Shown one piece after another: positions 22,239-30,470 of a stretch of DNA of 33,637 nucleotides; within the stretch, counting starts at the first letter, position 1, and every line of letters starts with the position of its first letter. The position numbers were made by a program, and so were the translations under genes. This DNA comes from Streptomyces montanisoli (GTDB lineage: Bacteria; Actinomycetota; Actinomycetes; Streptomycetales; Streptomycetaceae): assembly GCF_017813245.1 (NCBI RefSeq), contig NZ_JAGIQL010000068.1:1-33637 (forward strand), in the 5' to 3' direction. The notes below the pieces were generated by a model. The model saw nothing but the letters and a program-made list of their open reading frames with translations, made no database searches and was not told the origin of the DNA.

Positions 22239-23183
22239 ATGACCACCTCGTCCCCCGGCGCCGTGCTCAACGGCGTCGTCGTCGCCACAGCCCTGCCCTA
22301 CCGCGAGGACGCCTCCGCGCCCGCCGGGCTCGCCGTCGACCTCGACAAGTACGCCGAGCACTGCTCGTGGCTCGTCGACAACGGCTGCGACGGTGTCGGC
22401 CCCAACGGCTCGCTCGGCGAGTACTCGTCGCTCACCGACGACGAGCGCCGCGCCGTCGCCCGCACGGCGATCGGGGCCGTCGCCGGACGCGGCAAGGTCA
22501 TCGTCGGCGTGCACGGCGTCGGTTCGCACCTGGCCGCCCGCTGGGCGGAGGCGGCGGCCGAGGACGGCGCGGACGGTGTGCTGTGCCTGCCGCCCACCAT
22601 GTACCGCGCCAACCCGGGCGAGGTCATCGCGCACTTCGAGGCCGTCGCGGCCGTCGGGCTGCCTGTCATGGTCTACAACAACCCCTTCGACACGAAGGTG
22701 GATCTGACCCCTGCGCTGCTCTCCGAGATCGCCGCGATCGACAACGTGTTCGCGGTGAAGGAGTTCTCCGGCGACGTGCGGCGCGTGCTGGAGATCAAGG
22801 AGCAGGCGCCAGGACTCGACGTGATCAGCGGCGCCGACGACGTGGTGCTCGAAAGCCTCCTGATGGGCGCCGCCGGCTGGTTCGCCGGGTTCCCCAACGT
22901 CTTCCCCGCCGAGTCGGCGCGGCTGTTCCAGCTGGCGCGCGCGGGCAAGCTTGAGGAGGCGCGGGCGCTGTACGAGCCGCTCGTCGCCGCTTTCCGCTGG
23001 GACTCGCGCACCGAGTTCGTCCAGGCCATCAAGCTCGGCATGGAGATGGTGGGCCGCTACGGCGGTCCGTGCCGCCCGCCGCGCGGCCCCCTCGTGCCCG
23101 CGTTCCGCGAGCAGGTCACGGCCGACATGCGGCGCGCGATCGACGCCCTGGCCGCGCTCGGCGACGAGGGGCAGCGGGCCTGA
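22239..23183 (+). CDS. DapA-family 1-pyrroline-4-hydroxy-2-carboxylate deaminase
   Basis: This 314-residue protein has the dihydrodipicolinate-synthase/N-acetylneuraminate-lyase fold: VGPNGSLGEYSSLTDDERRA, the tyrosine motif VMVYNNPFDTKVDL (Tyr146) and Schiff-base Lys174 in VFAVKEFSGDVRRVLEI. In hydroxyproline clusters this family deaminates 1-pyrroline-4-hydroxy-2-carboxylate to alpha-ketoglutarate semialdehyde. That assignment rests on the neighbours. The ATG at 22239 has AGAAGGAG upstream. The 121-bp gap before it (22118-22238) shows no gene or clear promoter. Its stop overlaps the epimerase start (TGATG). Confidence 0.85.
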   Translation: MTTSSPGAVLNGVVVATALPYREDASAPAGLAVDLDKYAEHCSWLVDNGCDGVGPNGSLGEYSSLTDDERRAVARTAIGAVAGRGKVIVGVHGVGSHLAARWAEAAAEDGADGVLCLPPTMYRANPGEVIAHFEAVAAVGLPVMVYNNPFDTKVDLTPALLSEIAAIDNVFAVKEFSGDVRRVLEIKEQAPGLDVISGADDVVLESLLMGAAGWFAGFPNVFPAESARLFQLARAGKLEEARALYEPLVAAFRWDSRTEFVQAIKLGMEMVGRYGGPCRPPRGPLVPAFREQVTADMRRAIDALAALGDEGQRA

Positions 23184-24184
23184 TGCGCAGTGTCCGCACA
23201 CTCAGTGCCGTCGACTCGCACACCGAGGGGATGCCCACGCGCGTCGTCACCGGCGGCGTGGCGCCCATCCCCGGCGAGTCGATGGCGCGGCGGCGCGCGT
23301 ACGCCGTCGAGCACCTGGACGAGCTGCGGCGGTTCCTGGTGGACGAGCCGCGCGGTCACTCCGCCATGAGCGGAGCGATCCTCCAGCCCCCGCTGCGCGA
23401 GGGCGCCGACTGGGGGGTGCTGTACATCGAGGTGAGCGGCTTCCTGCCGATGTGCGGGCACGGCACGATCGGTGTGGCGACGGTCCTGGTGGAGACGGGG
23501 ATGATGGCGGTGACGGAGCCGGAGACCGTCGTGCGCCTCGACACGCCTGCCGGGCTCGTCGAGGCGCGCGTGGCGGTGAGCGACGGGGTGGCCGAGAGCG
23601 TGACCCTGCGCAACGTCGACGCGTTCGCGCTCGCGCTGGACGCGACGGTCGCGGTGCCCGGCCTCGGCGAGGTCCGCTACGACATGGCGTACGGCGGCAA
23701 CTTCTACGCCATCGTCGACCTGGCCTCCATCGGCCTGCCCTTCGACCGGGCGCGCAAGGACGAGATCCTCGCGGCCGGCCTGGCGATCTCCGACGCGATC
23801 AACGCCGCCGCCCCGCCGGTGCACCCGGCCGACCCGGTCATCCGGGGCTGCAAGCACGTGCAGTTCCTCGCGCCGGGCTCCGACGCGCGCCACTCGCGCA
23901 ACGCGATGGCCATCCAGCCGGGCTGGTTCGACCGCTCGCCGTGCGGCACGGGCACGTCGGCGCGGATGGCGCAGTTGCACGCGCGCGGCGAACTGTCCGT
24001 CGGCGCGCCGTTCGTGAACGAGTCGTTCATCGGCACCCGCTTCACGGGGCGGGTGGTCGCGGAGACGGAGGTCGCGGGCAGGCCCGCGATCGTGCCGGAG
24101 TTCACCGGGCGGGCGTGGATCACCGGCATGGGTACATACCTGCTCGACCCGGACGACCCGTTTCCGCACGGCTTCGTGCTGTAG
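23183..24184 (+). CDS. 4-hydroxyproline 2-epimerase (proline racemase family)
   Basis: This 333-residue cofactor-independent enzyme has both catalytic cysteines of racemases and epimerases: Cys91 in MCGHGTIG and Cys254 in SPCGTGTSARMA, with Asp250 before the latter. Trans-3-hydroxyproline dehydratases of the same family have Thr at the second position, so this is not one. With the adjoining D-hydroxyproline dehydrogenase and deaminase, the reaction is most likely trans-4-hydroxy-L-proline to cis-4-hydroxy-D-proline, the pathway's first step. ATG at 23183 overlaps the previous stop, so the two genes are coupled. The gene ends the operon. Confidence 0.9.
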   Translation: MRSVRTLSAVDSHTEGMPTRVVTGGVAPIPGESMARRRAYAVEHLDELRRFLVDEPRGHSAMSGAILQPPLREGADWGVLYIEVSGFLPMCGHGTIGVATVLVETGMMAVTEPETVVRLDTPAGLVEARVAVSDGVAESVTLRNVDAFALALDATVAVPGLGEVRYDMAYGGNFYAIVDLASIGLPFDRARKDEILAAGLAISDAINAAAPPVHPADPVIRGCKHVQFLAPGSDARHSRNAMAIQPGWFDRSPCGTGTSARMAQLHARGELSVGAPFVNESFIGTRFTGRVVAETEVAGRPAIVPEFTGRAWITGMGTYLLDPDDPFPHGFVL

Positions 24185-24270
24185 GGCCGGCCGGACGTCG
24201 CCCGGGTTCCGTGGCTTGCCCATGGCACGCATAGAGTTGCCGCGAGTGCCGCACCTGGGGAGGGCGAAGG

Positions 24271-25068
24271 ATGACGGGCGAGTTCGACGCACACGAGCGG
24301 CGGATGTGGACGGGCGCCGCCAAGGCGTACGCGGGGAGCTTCGCGGCCCTGTGCGCGGCGACGGCGGGGCCGCTGCTGGACGCGGCCGGGGTCCGCGACG
24401 GCGCCCGCGTGCTGGACGTCGGCACGGGTCCTGGCACGATCGCGGTGGCGGCGCTGGCGCGTGGCGCCGGGGTCGTCGCGGTGGACGCGGAGCCGAGCAT
24501 GGTGGAGCTGGCGGCCGCGAACGCGCCCGGGGCGGACGTCAGGCACGGTGTGCTGCCCGAACTGCCCTTCCCGGATGGCTCGTTCGACGCCGTGGTGGCC
24601 AACTTCGTGGTCAACCACGTGGAGGACCCCTGGGCGGTGCTGACCGAGCTGCGCCGGGTGGCCCGGCCAGGTGGCCGGCTCGCGGTGACGGTCTGGCACG
24701 CCACGGCCAACGAGGCGATGTCGCTGTTCAATCAGGCGCTGGACGAGGCAGGCGTGGTGCGCCCGTCGTACCCCGCCCCGATGAGCTTCGCCCGGACCGC
24801 GGAAGGCCTCCGCGGTCTGCTGGACCAGGCGGGACTGGACGAGGTGGCCGGGAGCGAACTCGCCTGGACGCATCGGGAGGACCCCGAGGTCTGGTGGTCG
24901 GGCCCGGCCGGTGGCGTGGCCGGCATCGGCCGTGTGCTGTCGGAGCAGACACCCGAGATGTACGCGCGGGTCAAGGCCGCGTACGACAAGCTCGCGGCCG
25001 AGCGGCTGGACGGGGACGGGTTGATCGGCCTTCCGGCGGTGGCGGTGCTGGCGTCCGGCCGGTGCTAG
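24271..25068 (+). CDS. Class I SAM-dependent methyltransferase
   Basis: This 265-residue protein has the SAM motif VLDVGTGPGTIAVAALARGA, motif II acidic VVAVDAEPSMVELAAANAP, then LPFPDGSFDAVVANFVVNHV and LRRVARPGGRLAVTVW. This is the standard Methyltransf_11 type, similar to UbiE-like small-molecule methyltransferases. The substrate is unknown. The ATG at 24271 has GGAGGG about 7 bases upstream. It lies 86 bp after the epimerase on the same strand and may be read through, but nothing links it to hydroxyproline chemistry. A very strong terminator follows at once. Confidence 0.82.
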   Translation: MTGEFDAHERRMWTGAAKAYAGSFAALCAATAGPLLDAAGVRDGARVLDVGTGPGTIAVAALARGAGVVAVDAEPSMVELAAANAPGADVRHGVLPELPFPDGSFDAVVANFVVNHVEDPWAVLTELRRVARPGGRLAVTVWHATANEAMSLFNQALDEAGVVRPSYPAPMSFARTAEGLRGLLDQAGLDEVAGSELAWTHREDPEVWWSGPAGGVAGIGRVLSEQTPEMYARVKAAYDKLAAERLDGDGLIGLPAVAVLASGRC

Positions 25069-25070
25069 CG

Positions 25071-25108
25071 GGTCACCGGCGGCCCGCGCTTGCGGCCGGC
25101 CGGTGACC
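25071..25108. terminator. Strong bidirectional terminator
   Basis: GGTCACCGGC (25071-25080) and GCCGGTGACC (25099-25108) form a perfect 10-bp stem. The 18-base loop can fold further (GGC.CGC with GCGGCC). It stands between the convergent methyltransferase and YCII genes. Confidence 0.85.
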
Positions 25109-25126
25109 GGGCTGCCGTGTGCGCCG

Positions 25127-25669
25127 TCAGGGGCGCCCGCCGAACTGCCAGTCGTGCACCTCGACGGCCGCGTACCGCTCGCGGGTCAGGACGGCGCGTG
25201 CGGAGGCCCGGTCCTGGGCGCGGAGCAGCGCCGCCGTGCCCAGCCAGGCGGCGCCGTCGTCGGACAGCAGCGGCCCGTAGGCGATCAGTTCGTCCCGGCC
25301 GGCCGGCACCGCGAGGTCGGCGGCCTGCCCCGTGCCGAGGCCGAGGACCAGGTAGCGGTTGCCGCCCGTGCGGCCGCCGGGGAAGTCCCACATCGTGCGT
25401 CCCAGCGTGTTGCGCCACCGGCGCAGCAGCACGTCACGGTAGACCCCGGCCTGGTGGTTCGGCTCGTCGAGGGCGAACGCGCGGGCGGCGGCAGGACCGG
25501 CCAGGTCGACGATGTGCAGGCTGCCGGTTGGCGTGTCGCCGCTGAACGTCGGGCCCCTGGCGATCATCTCCTTCGCGTACCGGTCCATGTACGACCAGTG
25601 CTCTTCGGACAGCTCTTCGCGCAGCGGCAGGGAGCCGGGCCGGTCGCGGTGGTAGCAGAGGAACTCCAT
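25127..25669 (-). CDS. YCII-like domain protein
   Basis: This 180-residue protein seems to hold two ferredoxin-like halves: MEFLCYHRDRPGSLPLREEL with EEHWSYMDRYAKEMIARGPT, and later RYLVLGLGTGQAADLAVP with LLRAQDRASARAVLTRERYA. The DxxG-type ends (RGPTFSGD, VHDWQFGGRP) are typical of YCII/DGPF-like proteins, a family with unsettled, sometimes dehalogenase-like roles. ATG at 25669 has only a weak GGAGA site. It follows the TetR gene by 56 bp on the same strand, so the pair is probably one transcript, divergent from the molybdenum hydroxylase operon. Confidence 0.75.
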   Translation of the reverse strand: MEFLCYHRDRPGSLPLREELSEEHWSYMDRYAKEMIARGPTFSGDTPTGSLHIVDLAGPAAARAFALDEPNHQAGVYRDVLLRRWRNTLGRTMWDFPGGRTGGNRYLVLGLGTGQAADLAVPAGRDELIAYGPLLSDDGAAWLGTAALLRAQDRASARAVLTRERYAAVEVHDWQFGGRP

Positions 25670-25725
25670 GCCGAAGGGTCTCCCGGCGCGGGCCGCCGGG
25701 TCGAGGGGTTTCCCAACGGCGCGGG

Positions 25726-26400
25726 TCACCGGCCGTTCGTCGCGTGGTCCTCGTCCCCGGTTGCGCCGCGGTCGGGGCCCGCGGCCCGGGCCGCGGCGGG
25801 CTCGCCGCAGGTCTCGCAGGCCGGGCCCCGCGGCGCGCTCGCGAGCAGGCCCTCGACCACGAGGTCGAGCAGCCGCCGGGCGCGGGCCTCCCAGTCGCCG
25901 TCCGGGTCGATCTGCCACAGGCCCGCGATCGCGAGCAGGAGGTCGTCGGCGCCGATGTCCCGGCTGACCGTGCCCGCCTCGTGGTTGGCCGCGAGGAGCG
26001 TCTCGACGGCGGACCTGACGGAGTCGTGGCCCACGCCCGCCAGGCTCCCGCGTGCGCAGGTCGCCTTGCGCATGGCCTCGGCGAGGCCGGCCTTGGTCAT
26101 GGCGTAGCAGGAGAGGCGGTCGAGCCACTCCCGTAGCGCACGGTCGGGCGAGCGCGTCGCGAGCAGCCGGTCGGCGGACTCGGCGACCTGCTGGACCTCG
26201 TAGCGGTAGACCTCGAGGATGAGGGCCTCGCGGCTCGGGAAGTGGCGGTAGAAGGTGCCCTGCCCGACGTGTGCCCTGCGCGCGATCGACGTGATCGAGG
26301 CGTCCGGGTGCTCGGTCAGCACGTCCCAGGCGACTTCCAGGATCCGCCGGCGGTTGCGCAGCGCGTCCGAGCGCAGCGGCTCGCTCTTTACCGGGCGCAC
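25726..26400 (-). CDS. TetR-family regulator of the Mo-hydroxylase operon
   Basis: This 224-residue protein has the TetR DNA-binding segment NRRRILEVAWDVLTEHPDAS followed by ITSIARRAHVGQGTFYRHFP. A helical ligand domain and a C-terminal tail containing CETCGE follow. GTG at 26400 has AGAGGAC at good spacing. The 223-bp gap to the divergent paoABC-type genes holds two copies of an 18-bp operator overlapping a promoter, so it very probably represses that operon. An aldehyde or aromatic inducer is plausible given the target enzyme but is inferred. Confidence 0.88.
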   Translation of the reverse strand: MRPVKSEPLRSDALRNRRRILEVAWDVLTEHPDASITSIARRAHVGQGTFYRHFPSREALILEVYRYEVQQVAESADRLLATRSPDRALREWLDRLSCYAMTKAGLAEAMRKATCARGSLAGVGHDSVRSAVETLLAANHEAGTVSRDIGADDLLLAIAGLWQIDPDGDWEARARRLLDLVVEGLLASAPRGPACETCGEPAAARAAGPDRGATGDEDHATNGR

Positions 26401-26432
26401 GCGTCCTCTTCTCGGGTCCCATCGAAGAACTC

Positions 26433-26461
26433 TTGCTAAGCGGACAGCAGTCCGCTAATTT
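26433..26461 (+). promoter_or_regulatory. Promoter of the Mo-hydroxylase operon
   Basis: TTGCTA (26433-26438) and TAATTT (26456-26461) are exactly 17 bases apart, giving a start near 26468. The spacer is filled by operator A, and operator B covers the start. A leader of about 155 bases then runs to the ATG at 26624. Confidence 0.6.
26439..26456. promoter_or_regulatory. TetR operator A
   Basis: AGCGGAC-AGCA-GTCCGCT has perfect 7-bp arms and lies between the -35 and -10 boxes of the operon promoter. CTA precedes it, as at operator B. Confidence 0.7.
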
Positions 26462-26467
26462 CACCTA

Positions 26468-26485
26468 AGCGGATCATCGTCCGGT
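26468..26485. promoter_or_regulatory. TetR operator B (imperfect copy)
   Basis: AGCGGAT-CATC-GTCCGGT keeps 5 of 7 arm pairs and the same 4-base spacer as operator A. It shares the CTAAGCGGA lead with A. Its centre is 29 bp from that of A, near three helical turns, and it covers the predicted transcription start. Confidence 0.6.
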
Positions 26486-26623
26486 TGCCCGCCCACCATA
26501 AGGCATGCCCATTTGCGTCGGCAGCCCCCGGCAGCGACGTGTTTGCCCGCCGGAGCGCCCGGCGCCGGACGGACGGGATCGCGCACGCACGGGCGACACC
26601 GAGTACTCAGGAGATGGCCGGAC

Positions 26624-27232
26624 ATGGCCCTGGCGACATCCAGCACGATCACCTTGCACGTCAACGGCGAGCGGCGCACCCTGCCCGTGGACCACCGCAC
26701 CACCCTGCTCGACGCACTGCGGGACCATCTGGAGCTGACCGGTTCGAAGAAGGGCTGCGACCACGGCCAGTGCGGTGCCTGCACGGTGCTGATCGACGGC
26801 CGCCGCGCCGTCTCCTGCCTCCAGTTCGCCGTCGCCGCCGAGGGGCGCGAGGTCACCACCATCGAGGGCGTCGCGGACGGCGACACGCTGCACCCCGTGC
26901 AGCAGGCCTTCATCGACCTGGACGGCTACCAGTGCGGTTACTGCACTCCCGGGCAGATCTGCTCGGCGATAGCCGTCATCGAGGAGCACGCGGCCGGCTG
27001 GCCGAGCGCCGCGACCGAGGACGTACGTCCTGAGGCCGGGGCGCCACCGCTGGACGCGGACGAGATCCGGGAGCGGATGAGCGGCAACCTGTGCCGGTGC
27101 GGCGCGTACGTGTCGATCGTCCAGGCGGTGGCGCGTGCGGCCGAGGCCGCGCAGGGCGAGTCCGCTCAGGACAAGAGCGCGCAGGGCGGGGACCTCGCCG
27201 GCGCCGAGGCCGGCACGGCGGTGACGGCATGA
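26624..27232 (+). CDS. paoA: Molybdenum hydroxylase, [2Fe-2S] subunit (PaoA/YagT type)
   Basis: This 202-residue electron-transfer subunit has two [2Fe-2S] sites: the plant-ferredoxin set Cys45, 50, 53 and 65 (GCDHGQCGACTVLIDGRRAV) and the helical set Cys104, 107, 157 and 159 (CGYCTPGQI, NLCRCG). In the complex it passes electrons from the Mo site to FAD. Unlike the periplasmic E. coli PaoA, no Tat signal precedes the domain, so this enzyme appears cytosolic. A Gln/Asp/Ala/Gly-rich tail of about 28 residues is unusual. ATG at 26624 has CAGGAG upstream. Its stop overlaps the next start (ATGA). Confidence 0.9.
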   Translation: MALATSSTITLHVNGERRTLPVDHRTTLLDALRDHLELTGSKKGCDHGQCGACTVLIDGRRAVSCLQFAVAAEGREVTTIEGVADGDTLHPVQQAFIDLDGYQCGYCTPGQICSAIAVIEEHAAGWPSAATEDVRPEAGAPPLDADEIRERMSGNLCRCGAYVSIVQAVARAAEAAQGESAQDKSAQGGDLAGAEAGTAVTA

Positions 27233-28221
27233 GGGAGTTCGGCTACGAGCGCGCCACGGACGTCCCGGGTGCCGTCGCACTGCGCGGCGCGGACGGCGGC
27301 ACGTCCTACCTGGGCGGCGGTACGAACCTCGTCGACCTGATGAAGTCGGGCGTGGAGCGGCCCGCGCTGCTCGTCGACGTACGCGAGCTTCCGCTCGACC
27401 GTGTCGAGGTCACCGAGGACGGCGGGCTGCGCATCGGCGCCACCGTCACCAACAGCGACCTCGCCGTCCACCCCGAGGTGCGGCGGCGCTACCCGATGCT
27501 GGCCGAGGCGCTGCTGGCGGGCGCGTCGGGGCAGCTGCGCAACATGGCGACGGTCGGCGGGAACCTGCTGCAGCGCACCCGGTGCGGGTACTTCGCCGAC
27601 ACGAGCGCGCCGTGCAACAAGCGCGTTCCCGGCAGCGGCTGCCCGGCGATCGCCGGTGAGCACCACAACCACGCGATCCTGGGCGCGTCCACGCACTGCG
27701 TGGCCACCCACCCGTCGGACATGGCGGTCCCGCTCGCCGCGCTGGACGCCGTCGTCTCGTACGAGACGGTGGACGGGCCGGGCGAGCTGCCGCTGGCGGA
27801 CTTCTACCTGCCTGTCGGCGACACCCCGCACCTGGAGACGGCACTGCCGCCTGGCGCGCTGATCACGCACGTGACCGTCGGTCCCGCGCCGGTCGCCGCG
27901 GTCTCCCACTACCGCAAGGTCAGGGAGCGCGCCTCGTACGCGTTCGCCATCGGCTCCGTCGCCGCCGCGCTCGCGGTGCGCGGCGGCGTCGTCGAGGAGG
28001 TGCGGCTCGCGCTCGGGGCGGTCGCGTCCAGGCCCTGGCGGGCCCGTGCGGCGGAACGCGCGCTGACGGGCGGGCCCGCGACGGCGGAGGCGTTCGCCGC
28101 CGCGGCGGACGCCGAACTGGCCGCCGCGAAGCCCCTGCCGGACAACGCGTACAAGGTGACGTTGACACGCAACCTCATCGTCTCCGAGCTGACCCGACTC
28201 GCCGAGGAGAGCGCCCGATGA
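27229..28221 (+). CDS. paoB: Molybdenum hydroxylase, FAD subunit with [4Fe-4S] loop (PaoB/YagS type)
   Basis: This 330-residue FAD subunit has the xanthine-dehydrogenase-type FAD motifs YLGGGTNLVDLMKSG and NMATVGGNLLQRTRC. Its extra cysteines 119, 129, 138 and 157 (QRTRCGYFADTSAPCNK, SGCPAI, STHCVATHPSD) match the loop that binds a [4Fe-4S] cluster in E. coli PaoB. This places it with the PaoABC branch and not with plain xanthine or CO dehydrogenases. It overlaps both neighbours by four bases. The electron acceptor cannot be inferred. Confidence 0.9.
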   Translation: MREFGYERATDVPGAVALRGADGGTSYLGGGTNLVDLMKSGVERPALLVDVRELPLDRVEVTEDGGLRIGATVTNSDLAVHPEVRRRYPMLAEALLAGASGQLRNMATVGGNLLQRTRCGYFADTSAPCNKRVPGSGCPAIAGEHHNHAILGASTHCVATHPSDMAVPLAALDAVVSYETVDGPGELPLADFYLPVGDTPHLETALPPGALITHVTVGPAPVAAVSHYRKVRERASYAFAIGSVAAALAVRGGVVEEVRLALGAVASRPWRARAAERALTGGPATAEAFAAAADAELAAAKPLPDNAYKVTLTRNLIVSELTRLAEESAR

Positions 28222-30347
28222 CCACGACGACCGAGGCGACCAGGCTGGCGGGGGCCGTCGGGGTCGCGCACACCCGGGTGGAGGGCCTCGACAAGGTGAC
28301 GGGCGCGGCACGGTATGCGGCCGAGCACCACTTCACCGAGCTCGCCCACGGCTGGATGGTGCTGTCCACCGTGGCACGCGGCCGGATCACCGCCATCGAC
28401 AGTGCCCCCGTCGAGGCGATGCCCGGCGTGCTCGCGGTGCTGCATCACGAGAACGCGCCGCACCTCGCGGAGGCCTCCGGCTTCTTCGGCCCCGACCCGA
28501 CCGTTCAGGTGCTCCAGAACGACCGCGTCCCGCACGTCGGCTGGCCGGTCGCGCTGGTCGTGGCCGAGACGCCGGAACAGGCGAGGGAGGCCGCGGAGTC
28601 GCTCGTCGTGCACTACGAGCAGGAGCCGCACGACACGGTGTTCCGGGCCGGCCACCCGGACACCTACACACCGGGCGACGACGAGGACGACTCGGTCGAG
28701 ATCTCCAAGGGCGACATGGAGGCCGAACTCGCCGCGTCCGCCGTCGTGGTGGACGAGTGGTACACCACGCCCGAGGAGCACCACAACGCCATGGAGCCGC
28801 ACGGGGCGATCGCGCGCTGGGAGGACGGCCGCCTCGAGGTGATCGACACCACCCAGGGCGCCTTCGCCACCGCGCAGGACCTCGCGGCGCTCCTCTCCCT
28901 CGACCCCTCCTCGGTGCGCGTGGTCTCCGAGCATGTCGGCGGCGGGTTCGGGTCCAAGGGCCTGGTGCGCCCGCACTCGGTGCTCGCGGCGATGGCCGCG
29001 ACGGTCGTCCACCGTCCTGTGCGGGTCGTCATGACGCGCCGCCAGGTGTTCTCGCTGGTCGGCCACCGCCCCGCGACGGCGCAGCGGATGCGCCTCGGTG
29101 CCCACGCGGACGGCCGGCTGCGCGCCCTCGACCACCAGGCGTCCAGCTACACGTCGCGGGTCATGGAGTACGTGGAGTCGAGCGCCGCCATCAGCCGGGT
29201 GCTGTACGGGGCGGACGCGCACCACACGGTGAACCGCGTGGTGCCGCTCGACGTGCCCACCCCGCGCTGGATGCGCGCGCCCGGCGAGGCGCCCGGTTCC
29301 TTCGCCGTCGAATCGGCGATGGACGAGCTGGCGGAGCGGTGCGGTGTCGACCCGGTCGCGCTGCGGATCCGCAACGAGCCGGCCGTCGGGCCGGTCTCGG
29401 GGCTCCCATTCAGCAGCAGGTCGACGGTGGCCTGCTTCGAGGAGGGCGCCCGCAGGTTCGGGTGGGCGGAGCGCGACCCGCGGCCCGCCGTGCGCAGGGA
29501 AGGCCGCTGGCTGCTGGGTACGGGCGTGGCGGCCGCGACCTACACGGCCGGTGTCGTGCCGTCGACCGCGTCCGTGACGGCCGAGGCCGGCGGCGACTTC
29601 ACCGTGCGGATCACCGCGGCCGACATCGGCACGGGGGCGCGGACCGCGCTGGTGCAGATCGCGGCCGACGCGCTGGAGGTCCCGGTCGACCGGATCCGCA
29701 TGCGCATCGCGGACAGCGACTTCGGCCAGGCGATGCTCGCGGGCGGCTCCACGGGCACCAGGTCCTGGGCGCACGCGATCGTCGCCGCGGTCGCGGAACT
29801 GCGGGCGGTGCTGGTGCCAGGCATGGAGATTCCGGCGGACGGGATCACCGTGCGCGGCAACTCGCTGGACGCCGTGCGCGGGCTGGCGAAACTCGAACGG
29901 CACTCGTTCGGCGCGCAGTTCGCGGAGGCCGCCGTCGACATCGCCACGGGCGAGGTGCGGGTGCGGCGCATGCTGGGCATGTTCGCGGCGGGCCGTGTGG
30001 TGAACCCGCTCACCGCGCGCAGCCAGCTCGTCGGCGGGATGGTGTGGGGGCTGTCCATGGCCCTGCACGAGGAGGCGCACAGGGATGCGGCGTCCGGCGG
30101 TCTCGTCGGCGGTGACCTGGCCGGGTACCACATCGCCGCGAACGCCGACGTCCCGCTGATCGAGGCGGACTGGGTGGACGAGGTCGACCCGCACGACCCG
30201 ACGGGGATCAAGGGGCTCGGCGAGATCGGCATCGTGGGAGCGGCGGCGGCCGTCGCGAACGCCGTGTGGCACGCGACGGGCGTGCGCCACAGGCAGCTGC
30301 CGATCAGGCCCGACCGGGTACTCGCGGCGGCCGCTGAGCGCGGCTGA
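28218..30347 (+). CDS. paoC: Molybdenum hydroxylase, Mo-cofactor subunit (PaoC/YagR type)
   Basis: This 709-residue catalytic subunit belongs to the xanthine oxidase family. It has RVEGLDKVTGAARYAAEH at the start, VGGGFGSKGLVRPHSVLAA, the substrate-pocket RAPGEAPGS (Arg353, as in PaoC), TAADIGTGARTALVQIAADA and the catalytic glutamate in KGLGEIGIVG (Glu669). Such enzymes oxidise aldehydes, often aromatic ones, to acids with water as the oxygen source. ATG at 28218 overlaps the FAD gene (ATGA). It needs molybdenum cofactor, here probably with CMP (MCD form, as in PaoC). The true substrate is unknown. Confidence 0.92.
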   Translation: MTTTTEATRLAGAVGVAHTRVEGLDKVTGAARYAAEHHFTELAHGWMVLSTVARGRITAIDSAPVEAMPGVLAVLHHENAPHLAEASGFFGPDPTVQVLQNDRVPHVGWPVALVVAETPEQAREAAESLVVHYEQEPHDTVFRAGHPDTYTPGDDEDDSVEISKGDMEAELAASAVVVDEWYTTPEEHHNAMEPHGAIARWEDGRLEVIDTTQGAFATAQDLAALLSLDPSSVRVVSEHVGGGFGSKGLVRPHSVLAAMAATVVHRPVRVVMTRRQVFSLVGHRPATAQRMRLGAHADGRLRALDHQASSYTSRVMEYVESSAAISRVLYGADAHHTVNRVVPLDVPTPRWMRAPGEAPGSFAVESAMDELAERCGVDPVALRIRNEPAVGPVSGLPFSSRSTVACFEEGARRFGWAERDPRPAVRREGRWLLGTGVAAATYTAGVVPSTASVTAEAGGDFTVRITAADIGTGARTALVQIAADALEVPVDRIRMRIADSDFGQAMLAGGSTGTRSWAHAIVAAVAELRAVLVPGMEIPADGITVRGNSLDAVRGLAKLERHSFGAQFAEAAVDIATGEVRVRRMLGMFAAGRVVNPLTARSQLVGGMVWGLSMALHEEAHRDAASGGLVGGDLAGYHIAANADVPLIEADWVDEVDPHDPTGIKGLGEIGIVGAAAAVANAVWHATGVRHRQLPIRPDRVLAAAAERG

Positions 30348-30360
30348 CCGGCCCCGGCCG

Positions 30361-30432
30361 GAGGGGCGCCCCGGCGGCCCTCCGGCCCGAGCGCCCTGCG
30401 ACCGGAGCGCCCTCCGGCCGGGGGCGCCCCTC
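30361..30432. repeat. Large GC-rich stem-loop and short repeats between paoC-like and paoD-like genes
   Basis: GAGGGGCGCCCC (30361-30372) and GGGGCGCCCCTC (30421-30432) form a perfect 12-bp stem around a 48-base loop. The loop holds two copies of GAGCGCCCT (30390 and 30405, about 15 bp apart), each followed by a CG(A/G)CCG-like ending. The element fills most of the 123-bp gap inside what looks like one operon and may act as a terminator, attenuator or mRNA-stability structure. Confidence 0.65.
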
Positions 30433-30470
30433 AGGCCTTCCTGGCCGCACAACACCTTACGGAGATCACC

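Noticed and set aside
23183..24184. Trans-3-hydroxy-L-proline dehydratase
   Set aside because: That function needs Thr at the second active-site position; here SPCGTGTS keeps Cys254.
27909..30455. 848-codon minus-strand open frame
   Set aside because: Exact antisense shadow of the PaoC-type subunit, with low-complexity composition and no motif.
30348..30470. CRISPR-like repeat array
   Set aside because: The repeated GAGCGCCCT units are too short, imperfect and closely spaced, and they fold into one hairpin; there are no spacers.
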